Shown: positions 26,648-35,143, counted from the first letter of the stretch. The stretch is 64,000 bases of DNA from an uncultured Bacilli bacterium (GCA_934168245.1 CAKPMY010000001.1:223391-287390), one strand, 5' to 3'. The notes: generated by a model not told the origin, from the sequence alone. Program-made: numbers and translations.

Positions 26648-26851
26648 CTATTTAACCATTTCCATATGACTAAATAGAATCCATATATTAAATAAACCAG
26701 CAACTCCTACTAGTGCATAAATAATATTAGTTAATAAACTACCATTTCCAAATATAGTAGTAACTAAATTGAAGTTCAAAATACCAACAAATCCCCAATT
26801 AATTGCTCCAACGATAGTAAGAACTAATAAAATCTTTTGTACAGTTTCCAT
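26648..26851 (-). CDS. DUF378 (YuzA-type) small membrane protein
   Basis: A 67-residue protein with two membrane helices. The pattern LVLTIVGAINWGFVGILNFNLVTTIFG...LTNIIYALVGVAGLF is the DUF378 signature (GAINWGLVG). A strong GGAGGG ribosome site precedes the ATG. The function is unknown. Confidence 0.88.
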   Translation of the reverse strand: METVQKILLVLTIVGAINWGFVGILNFNLVTTIFGNGSLLTNIIYALVGVAGLFNIWILFSHMEMVK

Positions 26852-26906
26852 ATTTTCCCTCCTATTTATAGCATTAACAAAAAAGAAAAAATATATACAA
26901 GAAACT

Positions 26907-27875
26907 TTAGTTTATTCTTCTAATACCAATAATTTGTGTACCAGATGATCTTAACCAATATTCTACACCACTAATTATAACTCCCATCGAAGGATTAGCC
27001 GCATGTATCATCTTACCATTTCCAACATAAAGTGCCGAATGTGTAGAAGTTCCATCGCTATATCCCCAATTAATAATATCACCAGGCAACATATCATTAT
27101 AACTAACTGCAACACCATCATATAATTGTGTACTACTACTTCTACTAACATAAATACCTAATCTACTATAAACATATTGAATAAAACCACTACAGTCAAA
27201 TCCATATGGACCATTACCACCCATAACATAAGGACTACCTACTAAAGAATAAGCAATACTAGAAACAGTATCTCCTACACTTCTCTTATTAACAATAATT
27301 TTAAAAGACTTAGTAGCCTCATTTCCATTTTTATCAACGGCATTAATATTAACAGAATATTCACCAGGCACATTATAATTAAAATCCGTATAATAGGTAT
27401 AATAATTGTAACTATCCTTACTTAACTCACTAGAGATAACATAACCAATATCACCATCAATATTATCATATACCTTACTAATATTATCTAATACATTATA
27501 ACTAGTCCCTTGTTCTATTTCAATTATCTCATTTTCTATTACTATCTCTGGCGCAACACTATCTTTTACCTCAATTGAAACAGGTATTTCCTTAGAAATA
27601 TTTCCCTTAGAAACAACAAGTATTAATTCCTGTACTCCGACAGAATCAGTTGCTATATCTTGTTTTACTGAAACAATCGTCCCATCGACATTATTAATAA
27701 GTTTACTAAGATCATAATTAGCACTACCATACTCAACTACTGGCATTTTAACAGTACTAATATTTATACTATCATATACCTCTCTATAACAAAGTGTATA
27801 TATACAAAGAGACACCATAATTAAAGCAACAATAACAGTAATAAAGTATCTCCACGACTCTCCAATACTTTTCAT
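26907..27875 (-). CDS. NlpC/P60 cell-wall hydrolase with Ig-like domain
   Basis: The 322-residue protein has an N-terminal membrane anchor (about residues 9-30), an Ig-like domain ending about residue 197 (VYDNIDGDIGY...VPGEYSVNINAVDKNGNEATKSFKIIV, the DUF5011-like pattern), and an NlpC/P60 domain (about 200-322). The catalytic triad is visible: Cys228 in FDCSGF, His279 in STHSALYVG and His291 in MIHAANP. It should cut gamma-D-Glu-diamino acid bonds in peptidoglycan outside the membrane. GGGGGAG precedes the ATG. Confidence 0.92.
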   Translation of the reverse strand: MKSIGESWRYFITVIVALIMVSLCIYTLCYREVYDSINISTVKMPVVEYGSANYDLSKLINNVDGTIVSVKQDIATDSVGVQELILVVSKGNISKEIPVSIEVKDSVAPEIVIENEIIEIEQGTSYNVLDNISKVYDNIDGDIGYVISSELSKDSYNYYTYYTDFNYNVPGEYSVNINAVDKNGNEATKSFKIIVNKRSVGDTVSSIAYSLVGSPYVMGGNGPYGFDCSGFIQYVYSRLGIYVSRSSSTQLYDGVAVSYNDMLPGDIINWGYSDGTSTHSALYVGNGKMIHAANPSMGVIISGVEYWLRSSGTQIIGIRRIN

Positions 27876-27898
27876 AATACTCCCCCTGAGTACCGCAT

Positions 27899-27927
27899 AT
27901 TATAACATTTTCTTAACTAAAAGTCAA
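27899..27927 (-). promoter_or_regulatory. Promoter of the NlpC/P60 gene
   Basis: TTGACT (27922-27927), 17 bases, TATAAT (27899-27904), about 23 bases before the start codon. Confidence 0.8.
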
Positions 27928-27929
27928 AA

Positions 27930-28244
27930 TTAGCCAACCATATCACCATATTCAGTATCAAGCATTTGTTGTTTTTCACTAATCTTAGCCTCATCAACAG
28001 CCTCTAGACAATACCATCCTTTTCTAAACATTAATTCATAAACTTCTCTTTGCAAACCTGCAATTCTTAAAAATACTTCTTTATGTATTTGAAATAATTT
28101 CTCACTACTAGCCTCACTCATCGCAATAACATAATTCTTCTCCATCTCTTTTAAAGTAGATAATAAAGAATTAATATAATCCTTATCATTCAAACTCATA
28201 CCCTTAGGAACTTCTACTTTCACATTACAAATCTTATTATTCAT
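27930..28244 (-). CDS. CotF-family spore coat-type protein
   Basis: A 104-residue helical protein. The second half, KEVFLRIAGLQREVYELMFRKGWY, followed by Cys-Leu and ending DTEYGDM, resembles the coat F (CotF) family of spore formers. The ribosome site AGGAGGT is strong, and the start lies inside the end of the preceding gene (8-base overlap), so the two are translated together. Coat F proteins are parts of the spore coat in Bacillus, but relatives occur in many Firmicutes. There is no signal peptide. Confidence 0.75.
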   Translation of the reverse strand: MNNKICNVKVEVPKGMSLNDKDYINSLLSTLKEMEKNYVIAMSEASSEKLFQIHKEVFLRIAGLQREVYELMFRKGWYCLEAVDEAKISEKQQMLDTEYGDMVG

Positions 28245-28464
28245 ATGAAATACCTCCTAAAATATCTAATACTACATTCAAATTATCATCAAACAATTCT
28301 CCAGCCCTTCGCATAATATCAATAATCTCCTTATCATTAACACTACTAATAGAATCATTTGTACACTTTAAAGCCCCATAATTCCACTGAAACATATCAC
28401 ATAAATAATCTAAGTCTTTACCAGTTAAAATATCATTAGGAACTTCTGCATATTTATTATTCAT
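28237..28464 (-). CDS. Small coat-associated-type protein upstream of the CotF-like gene
   Basis: A 75-residue acidic protein (MNNKYAEVPNDILTGKDLDYL, then CDMFQWNYGALK) with two predicted helices. The DLDYLCDMFxWNY pattern resembles small proteins encoded next to coat F genes, but I cannot name a family with confidence. The ATG at 28464 follows AAGGAGA; the longer frame to 28497 begins upstream of that site. It overlaps the CotF-like gene by eight bases, so the two probably form one unit. Confidence 0.65.
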   Translation of the reverse strand: MNNKYAEVPNDILTGKDLDYLCDMFQWNYGALKCTNDSISSVNDKEIIDIMRRAGELFDDNLNVVLDILGGISYE

Positions 28465-28544
28465 AATAATTTCTCCTTTCCTTAATATCTTGTACAAAAA
28501 AAGAAACTTTAAACAAAAAAAGAACCAAATTAGACTAATATAAT

Positions 28545-28573
28545 AAAAATAGACAGTTCTCTTAAAAACTGTC
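28545..28573 (-). terminator. Terminator after the DUF308 gene
   Basis: GACAGTT (28552-28558) pairs with AACTGTC (28567-28573) around an 8-base loop; T-rich tail on the minus strand. Confidence 0.8.
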
Positions 28574-28599
28574 CATTTCTAACTAATCTAAATTGACTC

Positions 28600-29151
28600 T
28601 TACTTTTCCAACATCTTTGCTATTTCTTTAACATTCTTCTTAAAAATAATAGTATCAACTATATTAGATAATGAATAAATCATTATCAAGAAGCCTAAAG
28701 AAGCAGTAAGTGCCACAGTACCAACTTGTGGATTAATTATAATAATCAAACCACATATAATAGAAATCACTGCAAATATAAGTATAGGTAACCAATTATT
28801 ATAATTATACCCTTTAAGTACCAAAGCCATTCTAAAATCAAATGTTGATTTAGTAACCATAACTATACCAGCAACTATAGGAAATAATGTCTTCACTATA
28901 TCAGGATTTAATAACATAACTACACCAAGTAATAAATCTATAATACCAAGTGTTAAAAATCCTGAAAAGAATAAACTACCTTCTTTTTCAATCATAAAAT
29001 AAATACCATTAACTATCAATATAATAGAAAGAATATAAGTAATAGTTTCAAAAGACACTTCTGGAAACATAAGAAATATCATTCCTATTAAAAACATAAG
29101 TACCGATATCGCAATAGATGAATATAAAAACTTATTTAATCTTTTAAGCAT
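28600..29151 (-). CDS. DUF308/HdeD-like membrane protein
   Basis: A 183-residue protein with six membrane helices in three pairs, each with a Gly-Pro/Asn-Pro turn (IFLMFPEVSFETITYILSII, VVMLLNPDIVKTLFPIVAGI, LIIIINPQVGTVALTASLGF). This repeat pattern is the DUF308 family, which includes HdeD. The function is not established. AGGAGG precedes the ATG. Confidence 0.85.
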   Translation of the reverse strand: MLKRLNKFLYSSIAISVLMFLIGMIFLMFPEVSFETITYILSIILIVNGIYFMIEKEGSLFFSGFLTLGIIDLLLGVVMLLNPDIVKTLFPIVAGIVMVTKSTFDFRMALVLKGYNYNNWLPILIFAVISIICGLIIIINPQVGTVALTASLGFLIMIYSLSNIVDTIIFKKNVKEIAKMLEK

Positions 29152-29227
29152 AATCTATACCTCCTAACATAATTATATAATTTCCTAAAACTCTAGTAAA
29201 TATACAAAACTAATTATCCAACACCAT

Positions 29228-29265
29228 ATAAAAATTGGTTGTTTTTTTATAATCAACAACCAATT
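29228..29265 (-). terminator. Terminator after glyA
   Basis: AATTGGTTGTT (29233-29243) pairs perfectly with AACAACCAATT (29255-29265); TTTTATA follows on the minus strand, 70 bases after the glyA stop. Confidence 0.75.
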
Positions 29266-29336
29266 AATTTTTATTTTATCTAAATATTAATTAAATTACA
29301 TATTTAAGCACATTAGTACATTTATTAAAATTTAAC

Positions 29337-30569
29337 CTACTTACTTTTCTTATAAATTGGAAACTTTTTAGTCAATTCAAGTACTTTTTCTCTACATTCT
29401 TTTTGAATTTTTTTATCATCTATATTACTTAAACTCTTATAAATAATTTCTCCAATCAACTTAAATTCTTTTTCTTTTAAACCTCTAGTAGTCATAGCCG
29501 GACTTCCAATTCTAATTCCACTAGTAATAAATGGAGATTCTGTATCAAAAGGTATTGTATTTTTATTACAAGTAATATTGATTTCATCTAGTACTTTTTC
29601 AGCCATCTTACCAGTTAATCCAAATGAGTTTTTAACATCAACTAATATTAAATGATTATCTGTTCCATTTGAAACTATTCTAACTCCCTTACTCATCAAG
29701 TAATCTGCCATAGCCTGCATATTTTTAACTATTTGTTTTTGATATTCCTTAAATTCCGGTTGCAAAGCCTCATAAAAGCATTGTGCCTTACCAGCAATAA
29801 CATGCATCAAAGGACCACCTTGAATACCAGGGAAAATTACTTTATTTATTTTTTTAATTAATTCTTCATTATTAGTTAAAATTACTCCCCCTCTAGGACC
29901 TCTTAAAGTCTTATGAGTAGTTGAAGTAACAACATCTGCATATGGAATAGGACTAGGATGAATTCCTGCCGCAACTAATCCCGCAATATGAGCCATATCA
30001 ACCATTAAATAAGCCTCACACTTATCAGCAATTTCTCTAAATCTTTTAAAATCAATTATTCTAGAATAAGCACTACATCCAGCAATAATCATCTTAGGTT
30101 TTTCTTTTAAAGCAATTCTTTCTACTTCATCATAGTCGATCATTCCTGTATCTTCTCTAACATTATAAGAAACTATCTCATAATCAAGACCACTAAAATT
30201 AATAGGATGACCATGGGTTAAATGTCCACCATGCGACAAATTCATTCCCATTACTTTATCACCATGATTAATCAAAGCCCTGTATACGGCCATATTAGCA
30301 CTACTACCAGAATGTGGTTGTACATTAGCATACTTACAATCAAATAATTGGCATACATATTCTATAGCCTTCTTTTCAAAAATATCAATGTATTGGCAAC
30401 CACCATAATATCTTTTACCAGGATATCCTTCAGCATATTTATTAGTAAGAATACTGCCCTGTAATTTTAATATATCTTTAGAAACATAGTTTTCAGAAGC
30501 AATCAATTCAATATTTTCTTCCTGTCTCTTAGCCTCTTTTCGTAATGCTCCACTTAATATCTTATCCAT
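29337..30569 (-). CDS. glyA: Serine hydroxymethyltransferase
   Basis: GlyA converts serine and tetrahydrofolate to glycine and methylene-tetrahydrofolate, the main source of one-carbon units. The 410-residue protein has all landmarks: IELIASENYVS, NKYAEGYPGKRYYGGCQ, HLTHGHPINFSG, MVDMAHIAGL, and the PLP lysine in TSTTHKTLRGPRGG. GAGGTGG precedes the ATG. It is a single-gene unit with its own promoter and terminator. Confidence 0.98.
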   Translation of the reverse strand: MDKILSGALRKEAKRQEENIELIASENYVSKDILKLQGSILTNKYAEGYPGKRYYGGCQYIDIFEKKAIEYVCQLFDCKYANVQPHSGSSANMAVYRALINHGDKVMGMNLSHGGHLTHGHPINFSGLDYEIVSYNVREDTGMIDYDEVERIALKEKPKMIIAGCSAYSRIIDFKRFREIADKCEAYLMVDMAHIAGLVAAGIHPSPIPYADVVTSTTHKTLRGPRGGVILTNNEELIKKINKVIFPGIQGGPLMHVIAGKAQCFYEALQPEFKEYQKQIVKNMQAMADYLMSKGVRIVSNGTDNHLILVDVKNSFGLTGKMAEKVLDEINITCNKNTIPFDTESPFITSGIRIGSPAMTTRGLKEKEFKLIGEIIYKSLSNIDDKKIQKECREKVLELTKKFPIYKKSK

Positions 30570-30588
30570 TCACTACCACCTCATATCA

Positions 30589-30616
30589 ATTATACATTAA
30601 ATACCATTATATTCAA
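30589..30616 (-). promoter_or_regulatory. Promoter of glyA
   Basis: TTGAAT (30611-30616), 16 bases, TATAAT (30589-30594), 20 bases before the start codon. Confidence 0.65.
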
Positions 30617-30761
30617 AGATTTACTTTTTTACTTAACAGTTATTACCAGTAATTTTTTTTATTTTAATACCAACAACACTTAATAAACTAACCTAATATT
30701 TATCGAGATACTTTTCTAAATAATCTCCTTAATACCATCATTACTAAACACTCATAAAATA

Positions 30762-30790
30762 TTGCTCCATCAAACAATAAATGTTATCAT
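30762..30790 (+). promoter_or_regulatory. Promoter of the tandem HD genes
   Basis: TTGCTC (30762-30767), 17 bases, TATCAT (30785-30790), 22 bases before the first HD start. Confidence 0.55.
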
Positions 30791-30811
30791 TATAAAGAAA
30801 GGAAATACATT

Positions 30812-31489
30812 ATGGAAATAAATAATAAATTAAAAGAATACATCGAAAACAATATATTTCAAAGTTATGAAAAAAATGATCATGGTCACGACCTAGAACA
30901 TATAAAATATGTAATAGAAAGAAGTCTAAAGTTTGCCAGTACTGTAGAAAATATAAATTATGATATGGTTTATACCATTGCTGCTTATCATGATATTGGT
31001 CATTATATAGATGCTAAAAATCATGAAAAAATATCTGCTGAAATTTTAGAAAAAGACGAAAATCTTAAAAACTTCTTTACCAATGAACAAATAAAAATCA
31101 TGGCCGAAGCGGTTTATGATCATCGTTCAACTATGGAAGGTGAACCAAGAAGTATATATGGAAAGATTGTCTCTTCTGCCGACAGAAATACTACAGTAAC
31201 TTCACCATTAAGGAGAACATTCTTCTATAGATTAGAACATAATCCCGCTGATACTCTAGATGAAATAGTAGAAGAATCAAGACAACATATTCTAAATAAA
31301 TTCGGGAAAAAAGGCTATGCCACTGAAAAAATATATTTTGAAGACATAGCTTATAAAAAATTTTTGGAAGATATAGTAAAAATTGCCCAAGATAAAAATA
31401 AATTTAAAGAAGAGTTCTGCAAAGTCAATGGTCTAACTAACATTAAAGATGGTAATACACCTATTAAAAAACTAATACAAAACGACTAA
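30812..31489 (+). CDS. HD-domain phosphohydrolase-like protein (copy 1)
   Basis: A 225-residue soluble protein with the HD metal-binding set: HGHDLEHIKYV (His), AAYHDIGHYID (His-Asp) and IVSSADRN (Asp). Many such proteins hydrolyse nucleotide phosphates or phosphate esters with divalent metal. The order HxxH-HD-DH-SAD is like YedJ/YfbR-type HD proteins. The next gene is a paralogue in the same direction with a 17-base gap. AAAGGAAA precedes the ATG. The substrate cannot be told from sequence. Confidence 0.82.
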   Translation: MEINNKLKEYIENNIFQSYEKNDHGHDLEHIKYVIERSLKFASTVENINYDMVYTIAAYHDIGHYIDAKNHEKISAEILEKDENLKNFFTNEQIKIMAEAVYDHRSTMEGEPRSIYGKIVSSADRNTTVTSPLRRTFFYRLEHNPADTLDEIVEESRQHILNKFGKKGYATEKIYFEDIAYKKFLEDIVKIAQDKNKFKEEFCKVNGLTNIKDGNTPIKKLIQND

Positions 31490-31506
31490 AACGGAAGTGA
31501 TACCTA

Positions 31507-32175
31507 ATGGTGCTAAATAAAGATTTAGTATTATACATAGAGCAACATATATTTCCAAGATATGAAAAATACTACTCTCATGGCATAATACATGTAAATA
31601 ATGTTATTAAAAATATGCTATTTTTATCAGATTATTACAATCTAGATAAAAACATGGCTTACGTAGTTGCTGCATATCATGATATAGGATTAAACATTGA
31701 TAGAGACAATCATGAATATGAATCTGGTAAAGTTCTAAACAGTGATAAAGAGTTAAAAAAGTTTTTTAGTGAAGAACAAATAAAAATAATGAAAGAAGCC
31801 GTAGAAGATCACAGAGGTTCAAGAAAAGAAAGACCTAGAAATTTTTATGGGGAATGTGTTTCAGACTCTGATAGAGATTTTGATATTGAACTACTTGCTA
31901 AAAGACAACTCGCAGTATCCCTAAAAAACTACCCAAATCTTACCACCTTTGATGAACATTTCGAAAGATGTCATCAATATATTTGTCAAAGAATCAACAG
32001 TAACGGAAAATTTAATCTTTGGACTAATAATCCTATCATGATTGAAAAAAGAGATAAGTTTCAAAAAGATTATTTGAATAAAGAATACACAAGAACAATT
32101 TATGAAAAAGAATGGAACTATATAATAACAGAAATAACAAAGGAAAAAATAATCAATTACTATGAAGACTACTAA
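31507..32175 (+). CDS. HD-domain phosphohydrolase-like protein (copy 2)
   Basis: A 222-residue paralogue of the preceding protein. Shared stretches include AAYHDIG, FFxxEQIKIMxEAVxDHR and RPRNFYG/EPRSIYG. The metal residues are kept: SHGIIHV (His), AAYHDIG (His-Asp) and VSDSDRD (Asp). The C-terminal third differs, which suggests different substrates. GGAAGTGAT precedes the ATG, 17 bases after the first stop, so both are probably on one transcript that ends at the terminator at 32243. Confidence 0.8.
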   Translation: MVLNKDLVLYIEQHIFPRYEKYYSHGIIHVNNVIKNMLFLSDYYNLDKNMAYVVAAYHDIGLNIDRDNHEYESGKVLNSDKELKKFFSEEQIKIMKEAVEDHRGSRKERPRNFYGECVSDSDRDFDIELLAKRQLAVSLKNYPNLTTFDEHFERCHQYICQRINSNGKFNLWTNNPIMIEKRDKFQKDYLNKEYTRTIYEKEWNYIITEITKEKIINYYEDY

Positions 32176-32242
32176 TATCCCATAACAAAAGCCAAATTAA
32201 AATTTATCGCATTGATCATCAGCCAAAATTTCTTATAAACAA

Positions 32243-32276
32243 AAAATACACAACATTCAATATTGTGTATTTTTTT
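32243..32276 (+). terminator. Terminator after the HD genes
   Basis: AAAATACACAA (32243-32253) pairs with TTGTGTATTTT (32263-32273) with a run of T; the A run on the left may also serve the convergent gene at 32314. Confidence 0.85.
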
Positions 32277-32313
32277 ATAATCTTGATTCAATATTTCTAT
32301 TTTTGACACTCAT

Positions 32314-33513
32314 CTATTTTTCATCTGCAACTAATTTCTTAGCATGTTCATTTTTCTTCATATTATCAAGAGTAACTTTAGAAGCAAGCTCAGTTGCCTT
32401 TACCAACTCATCATAAACAAAAGTAATTTGTTCAGAAGTTACTGGAAATTTAGAACCATACGTTTCACCTGCTAAACCTTGAGTAATATTATATCTTAAA
32501 TCTACTTTTTGTTTAGCATTATCTCCAGAGTAGTCTATAAGAATATATTCGTCCCTATCATCCCTAGAACATGATGTATCAGAAAAATAATGTACTACAG
32601 TCAAATATTCTTCTGGGCCTAACATATACATTAATTGATAAGAAAAACCTTTTGGAGTTCTATAATATCCAACTTCGCCATTACCATCATTAGACTTTAT
32701 AGTCATACGACAACAATTTTTTCTATGTTGACCATACTCCTCATCATAAACATTTGCACTAATACTTACTCTTTGTAAATACTTATCAATAGAATCTAAT
32801 TCTATATCTCCATTAATATATGGATTAACAGTTCTATCAAATTGCTCAATTATCTCTCTACAAGATTTTCCAAACGGAGCTTGTTTTTCTCTTTCAACAT
32901 CATCTAAAAATCTTTCTCCACAATGTCCTGCTCCTGCCATCCAATCGTAAGTCGTAATATCAGGCTTTACTTTTTTTAACATTCCAGCAATAACAGTTCC
33001 CAATATTTCATCATATTTTTGAACTTCTGTCTCAGCCAATCCTTTTTTTCTTGCATAATAATCTTTTAATTCTGTAAAAAGAATAATAAGTCCTTCTTTT
33101 GAATCAATATGATATTCCCTAATATACTTATTATCCTCACTCCTTCCTAGCATATCTTTTTGAGACTCTATACATCTAGCCAAATATTCGTCTGCTCCTA
33201 AGTCTTGCTCTAGATGTTCCTGAATTTCTTTTTCATATTGTTCATCAACAGCATGCTCATTTGGAATATAATCGTTACACCCACCATCTATTCTTATACC
33301 ATAAGGATTATTAGGATATTTTTCATAAATAATATCAGCCACTTCTAAAGGTATTTTGCCGCAAACTACAGCATAATCAGTACCTCCGAAGTACATTGCA
33401 ACATTATTCCAAAAATGTACTGCTTCACTTTCTCCAGATCTACCAGGTATATTTAATAAATGGTTATTAACATCAAGTGCTTTTAAAGTTTCATTAAACT
33501 CTAATCGATTCAT
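32314..33513 (-). CDS. Uncharacterised soluble protein
   Basis: A 399-residue acidic protein without signal peptide or membrane segment; I do not recognise the family. Visible features: a Cys-rich spread (CGGK-like VVCGK, GGCND, GHCGERF, NCCRM, TSCSRDD), a Glu/Asp/Tyr-rich middle and a C-terminal half of probable beta strands (VGYYRTPKGFSYQLMYMLGPEEYLTVVHYF). A GxG-like GAGHCGERFLDDVER segment at about 200 has no known match to me. The ATG at 33513 has GGGAGG eight bases upstream. Its right neighbour region is gene-poor and leads to an IS200 element. Confidence 0.6.
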   Translation of the reverse strand: MNRLEFNETLKALDVNNHLLNIPGRSGESEAVHFWNNVAMYFGGTDYAVVCGKIPLEVADIIYEKYPNNPYGIRIDGGCNDYIPNEHAVDEQYEKEIQEHLEQDLGADEYLARCIESQKDMLGRSEDNKYIREYHIDSKEGLIILFTELKDYYARKKGLAETEVQKYDEILGTVIAGMLKKVKPDITTYDWMAGAGHCGERFLDDVEREKQAPFGKSCREIIEQFDRTVNPYINGDIELDSIDKYLQRVSISANVYDEEYGQHRKNCCRMTIKSNDGNGEVGYYRTPKGFSYQLMYMLGPEEYLTVVHYFSDTSCSRDDRDEYILIDYSGDNAKQKVDLRYNITQGLAGETYGSKFPVTSEQITFVYDELVKATELASKVTLDNMKKNEHAKKLVADEK

Positions 33514-33866
33514 CAATCAAACCTCCCTCGCTTAATTAGATATTATATCATAACTTCTAGTTTTTCAAAAAAACAATTTAACATTTGTAAATAGAAATAT
33601 TAAAGCACGTGATATAACTGACGATAAGACAAAATCATATTATGGTAAAAATTATTATTCACCAATAAAATATATGAGTTTAGTAGAAAATCAAATTATA
33701 TTATATATCAACAAGCAACAGACTTAGAATCAGCAAATAATAAACAACCATAAATACTATAGGTAGTAATAACTACTAACTAGTTAAATTATACTACATT
33801 TTTTTTACGTTTTTAAACAAAATATTATAAATTTTTATATATTTTTAAAAAAAATTAAATACTATA
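33514..33866. other. Gene-poor stretch with a possible decayed reading frame
   Basis: No complete gene is visible. From 33554 to 33727 the plus strand has one open frame of 57 codons with no start near its left end; it reads like protein (for example KARDITDDKTKSYYGKNYYS) and may be the remnant of a larger gene. The rest is very AT-rich. The promoter of the 33899 gene lies at the right end. Confidence 0.3.
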
Positions 33867-33875
33867 TGCTATAAT
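33867..33875 (+). promoter_or_regulatory. Extended -10 promoter of the 33899 gene
   Basis: TGCTATAAT, a perfect extended -10, 23 bases before the ATG. No good -35 is visible. Confidence 0.55.
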
Positions 33876-33898
33876 TATAAGTGTTAAAGGAGGCTTTT

Positions 33899-34354
33899 AT
33901 GAAAAGAGAAGAAACACAAGAAGAATGGCATAAAAATTACAAAGAAGCACAAGAAAGAGCAAAAGCAAATATTCCAAATTGGATTGAAAAAGGAGAAGCA
34001 TTAATATTCCCTGAAAGATATGCAGAATGGGAAAAATGTGTAGTTGCTCGTGCCTCAGATTTATATCATGGCTTAGAATTAGATAGTGCATTAGAAATAA
34101 TGACAGCACTTGAAAATGGTGCTAGTATGGAAGAAGCAAAACAGATATTTGATAAACAAGAACATTCTGGAATGTCTGCTTCAATGGTAAGAAGTATATT
34201 ATTTGCATTTTCAAGTAAAGGTCCTGAATTTTTGGAAGCAACTACTTATGGAGAAATATCTCCAGAGGATAAACAAATATTAGAGGCAAAAAAACAAGAA
34301 AATGCACAACTTATACAAGCAAACAGCCCTAAAACAAGTGGACCAAAATTATAA
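33899..34354 (+). CDS. Uncharacterised helical protein near the IS200 element
   Basis: A 151-residue, mostly alpha-helical, charged protein with no membrane segment; I do not recognise the family. Residues 1-30 are Lys/Glu/Gln rich. The middle (EKCVVARASDLYHGLELDSALEIMTALENGASMEEAKQIFDKQEHSGMSASMVRSILFAFSSKGPEF) forms a chain of helices. A strong AAAGGAGG ribosome site, an extended -10 promoter and a large terminator support expression. Its coding strand seems to hold more G than C, unlike other plus-strand genes here, which hints at recent arrival. It lies directly beside the hairpin cluster and IS200. Confidence 0.65.
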   Translation: MKREETQEEWHKNYKEAQERAKANIPNWIEKGEALIFPERYAEWEKCVVARASDLYHGLELDSALEIMTALENGASMEEAKQIFDKQEHSGMSASMVRSILFAFSSKGPEFLEATTYGEISPEDKQILEAKKQENAQLIQANSPKTSGPKL

Positions 34355-34363
34355 TAATTGATT

Positions 34364-34419
34364 AAAGCCGTGGCACGTTTTGCTCGCTTTCGAGTGAAAA
34401 TGGCGATAGGCTTTTTTTT
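34364..34419 (+). terminator. Large two-tier terminator
   Basis: The outer stem AAAGCC/GGCTTT (34364-34369 with 34409-34414) encloses an inner 9-base stem (34378-34386 with 34391-34399) with two G-U pairs and a CTTT loop. Eight T follow. It ends the 33899 gene. The size and internal loops are unusual for a plain terminator. Confidence 0.75.
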
Positions 34420-34449
34420 ATTTCTATTATGAAGTTTTGAAAATAAAAA

Positions 34450-34674
34450 CATAATTTTGCTTGGCTTTATGCATTGCAAAAATTATGCTTAAAAGGGATT
34501 TAAAAAGGAAATCCCCTTTTTCACACTGTTATTGGCTTTGCCAATAGCGTAGTGTGTTACTAAAATGGAATTTTAGTTTTATTATGTTCCGGGGTAGGAA
34601 CATAACAAAAAAATATCCACCAGTAAAACTTGTGGTTTTTCTATGGCGCCTATAAGGCTTATTGTTCTGGCCTT
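34450..34674. other. Cluster of seven consecutive hairpins
   Basis: Inverted repeats follow one another with almost no gap: 34450-34487 (CATAATTTTGC), 34491-34520 (AAAAGGGATTT), 34522-34556 (outer CACACT/AGTGTG, inner ATTGGC/GCCAAT), 34559-34577 (ACTAAAAT/ATTTTAGT), 34582-34605 (TTATGTTCC/GGAACATAA), 34617-34635 (CCAC/GTGG with AGT/ACT) and 34654-34674 (AAGGC/GCCTT). No reading frame of note is present. Part of it may be the right end of the IS200 element; the rest is unexplained. Confidence 0.7.
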
Positions 34675-34711
34675 GCTTAAAAGCACTATTACAATCTGTC
34701 GCCTGCCGACT

Positions 34712-35143
34712 CTATCGCCTATTACCCATAAACGGATCCATTTTATCTAAGGTCAACTGTTCATCAATGTATCTAGCAATTACTACTGCATTTTTACCAG
34801 CAGTGTCAACATAATATCCTCTACACCAAAAGGATCTATTACGATACTTAAATTTCATATTTCCCCATTTTTGATATATCATGACACTTCTTTTTCCTTT
34901 CAAATACCCCATGAATGATGAAAGACTCAATTTAGGTGGTATCTCTACAAACATGTGAACATGGTCTGGACAAACTTCAGCAATAATAATATTTACATCT
35001 CTCCATTTGCATAATTCTCTTAGTATTCTTCCTTTTTCTAATCGTTTTTCTTCATAGAAAACTTTTCTTCTAAATTTCGGTGCAAATACAATATGATACT
35101 TACAATTCCATTTAGTATGTGATAAACAATTTATGTCATTCAA
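34712..35143 (-). CDS. tnpA: IS200/IS605-family Y1 transposase TnpA
   Basis: The 143-residue protein matches IS200 TnpA: CLSHTKWNCKYHIVFAPKFRRK, the HUH-type metal site CPDHVHMFVEIPPK, SSFMGYLKGKRSVMIY, and FWCRGYYVDTAGKN with the catalytic Tyr. The protein nicks and joins single-stranded DNA at the hairpin ends. I chose the TTG at 35143, because AGAGGTG lies six bases upstream and the protein then starts at the same place as relatives; the frame is open to 35251 but without a matching start. The gene looks intact. Confidence 0.93.
   Translation of the reverse strand: MNDINCLSHTKWNCKYHIVFAPKFRRKVFYEEKRLEKGRILRELCKWRDVNIIIAEVCPDHVHMFVEIPPKLSLSSFMGYLKGKRSVMIYQKWGNMKFKYRNRSFWCRGYYVDTAGKNAVVIARYIDEQLTLDKMDPFMGNRR

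Noticed and set aside
33554..33727. Open frame of 57 codons on the plus strand
   Set aside because: No start codon with a ribosome site at its left end and no complete domain; recorded only as a possible gene remnant.
34450..34674. Hairpin chain considered as a CRISPR array
   Set aside because: The hairpin sequences differ from each other; there is no constant repeat with unique spacers and no cas gene.
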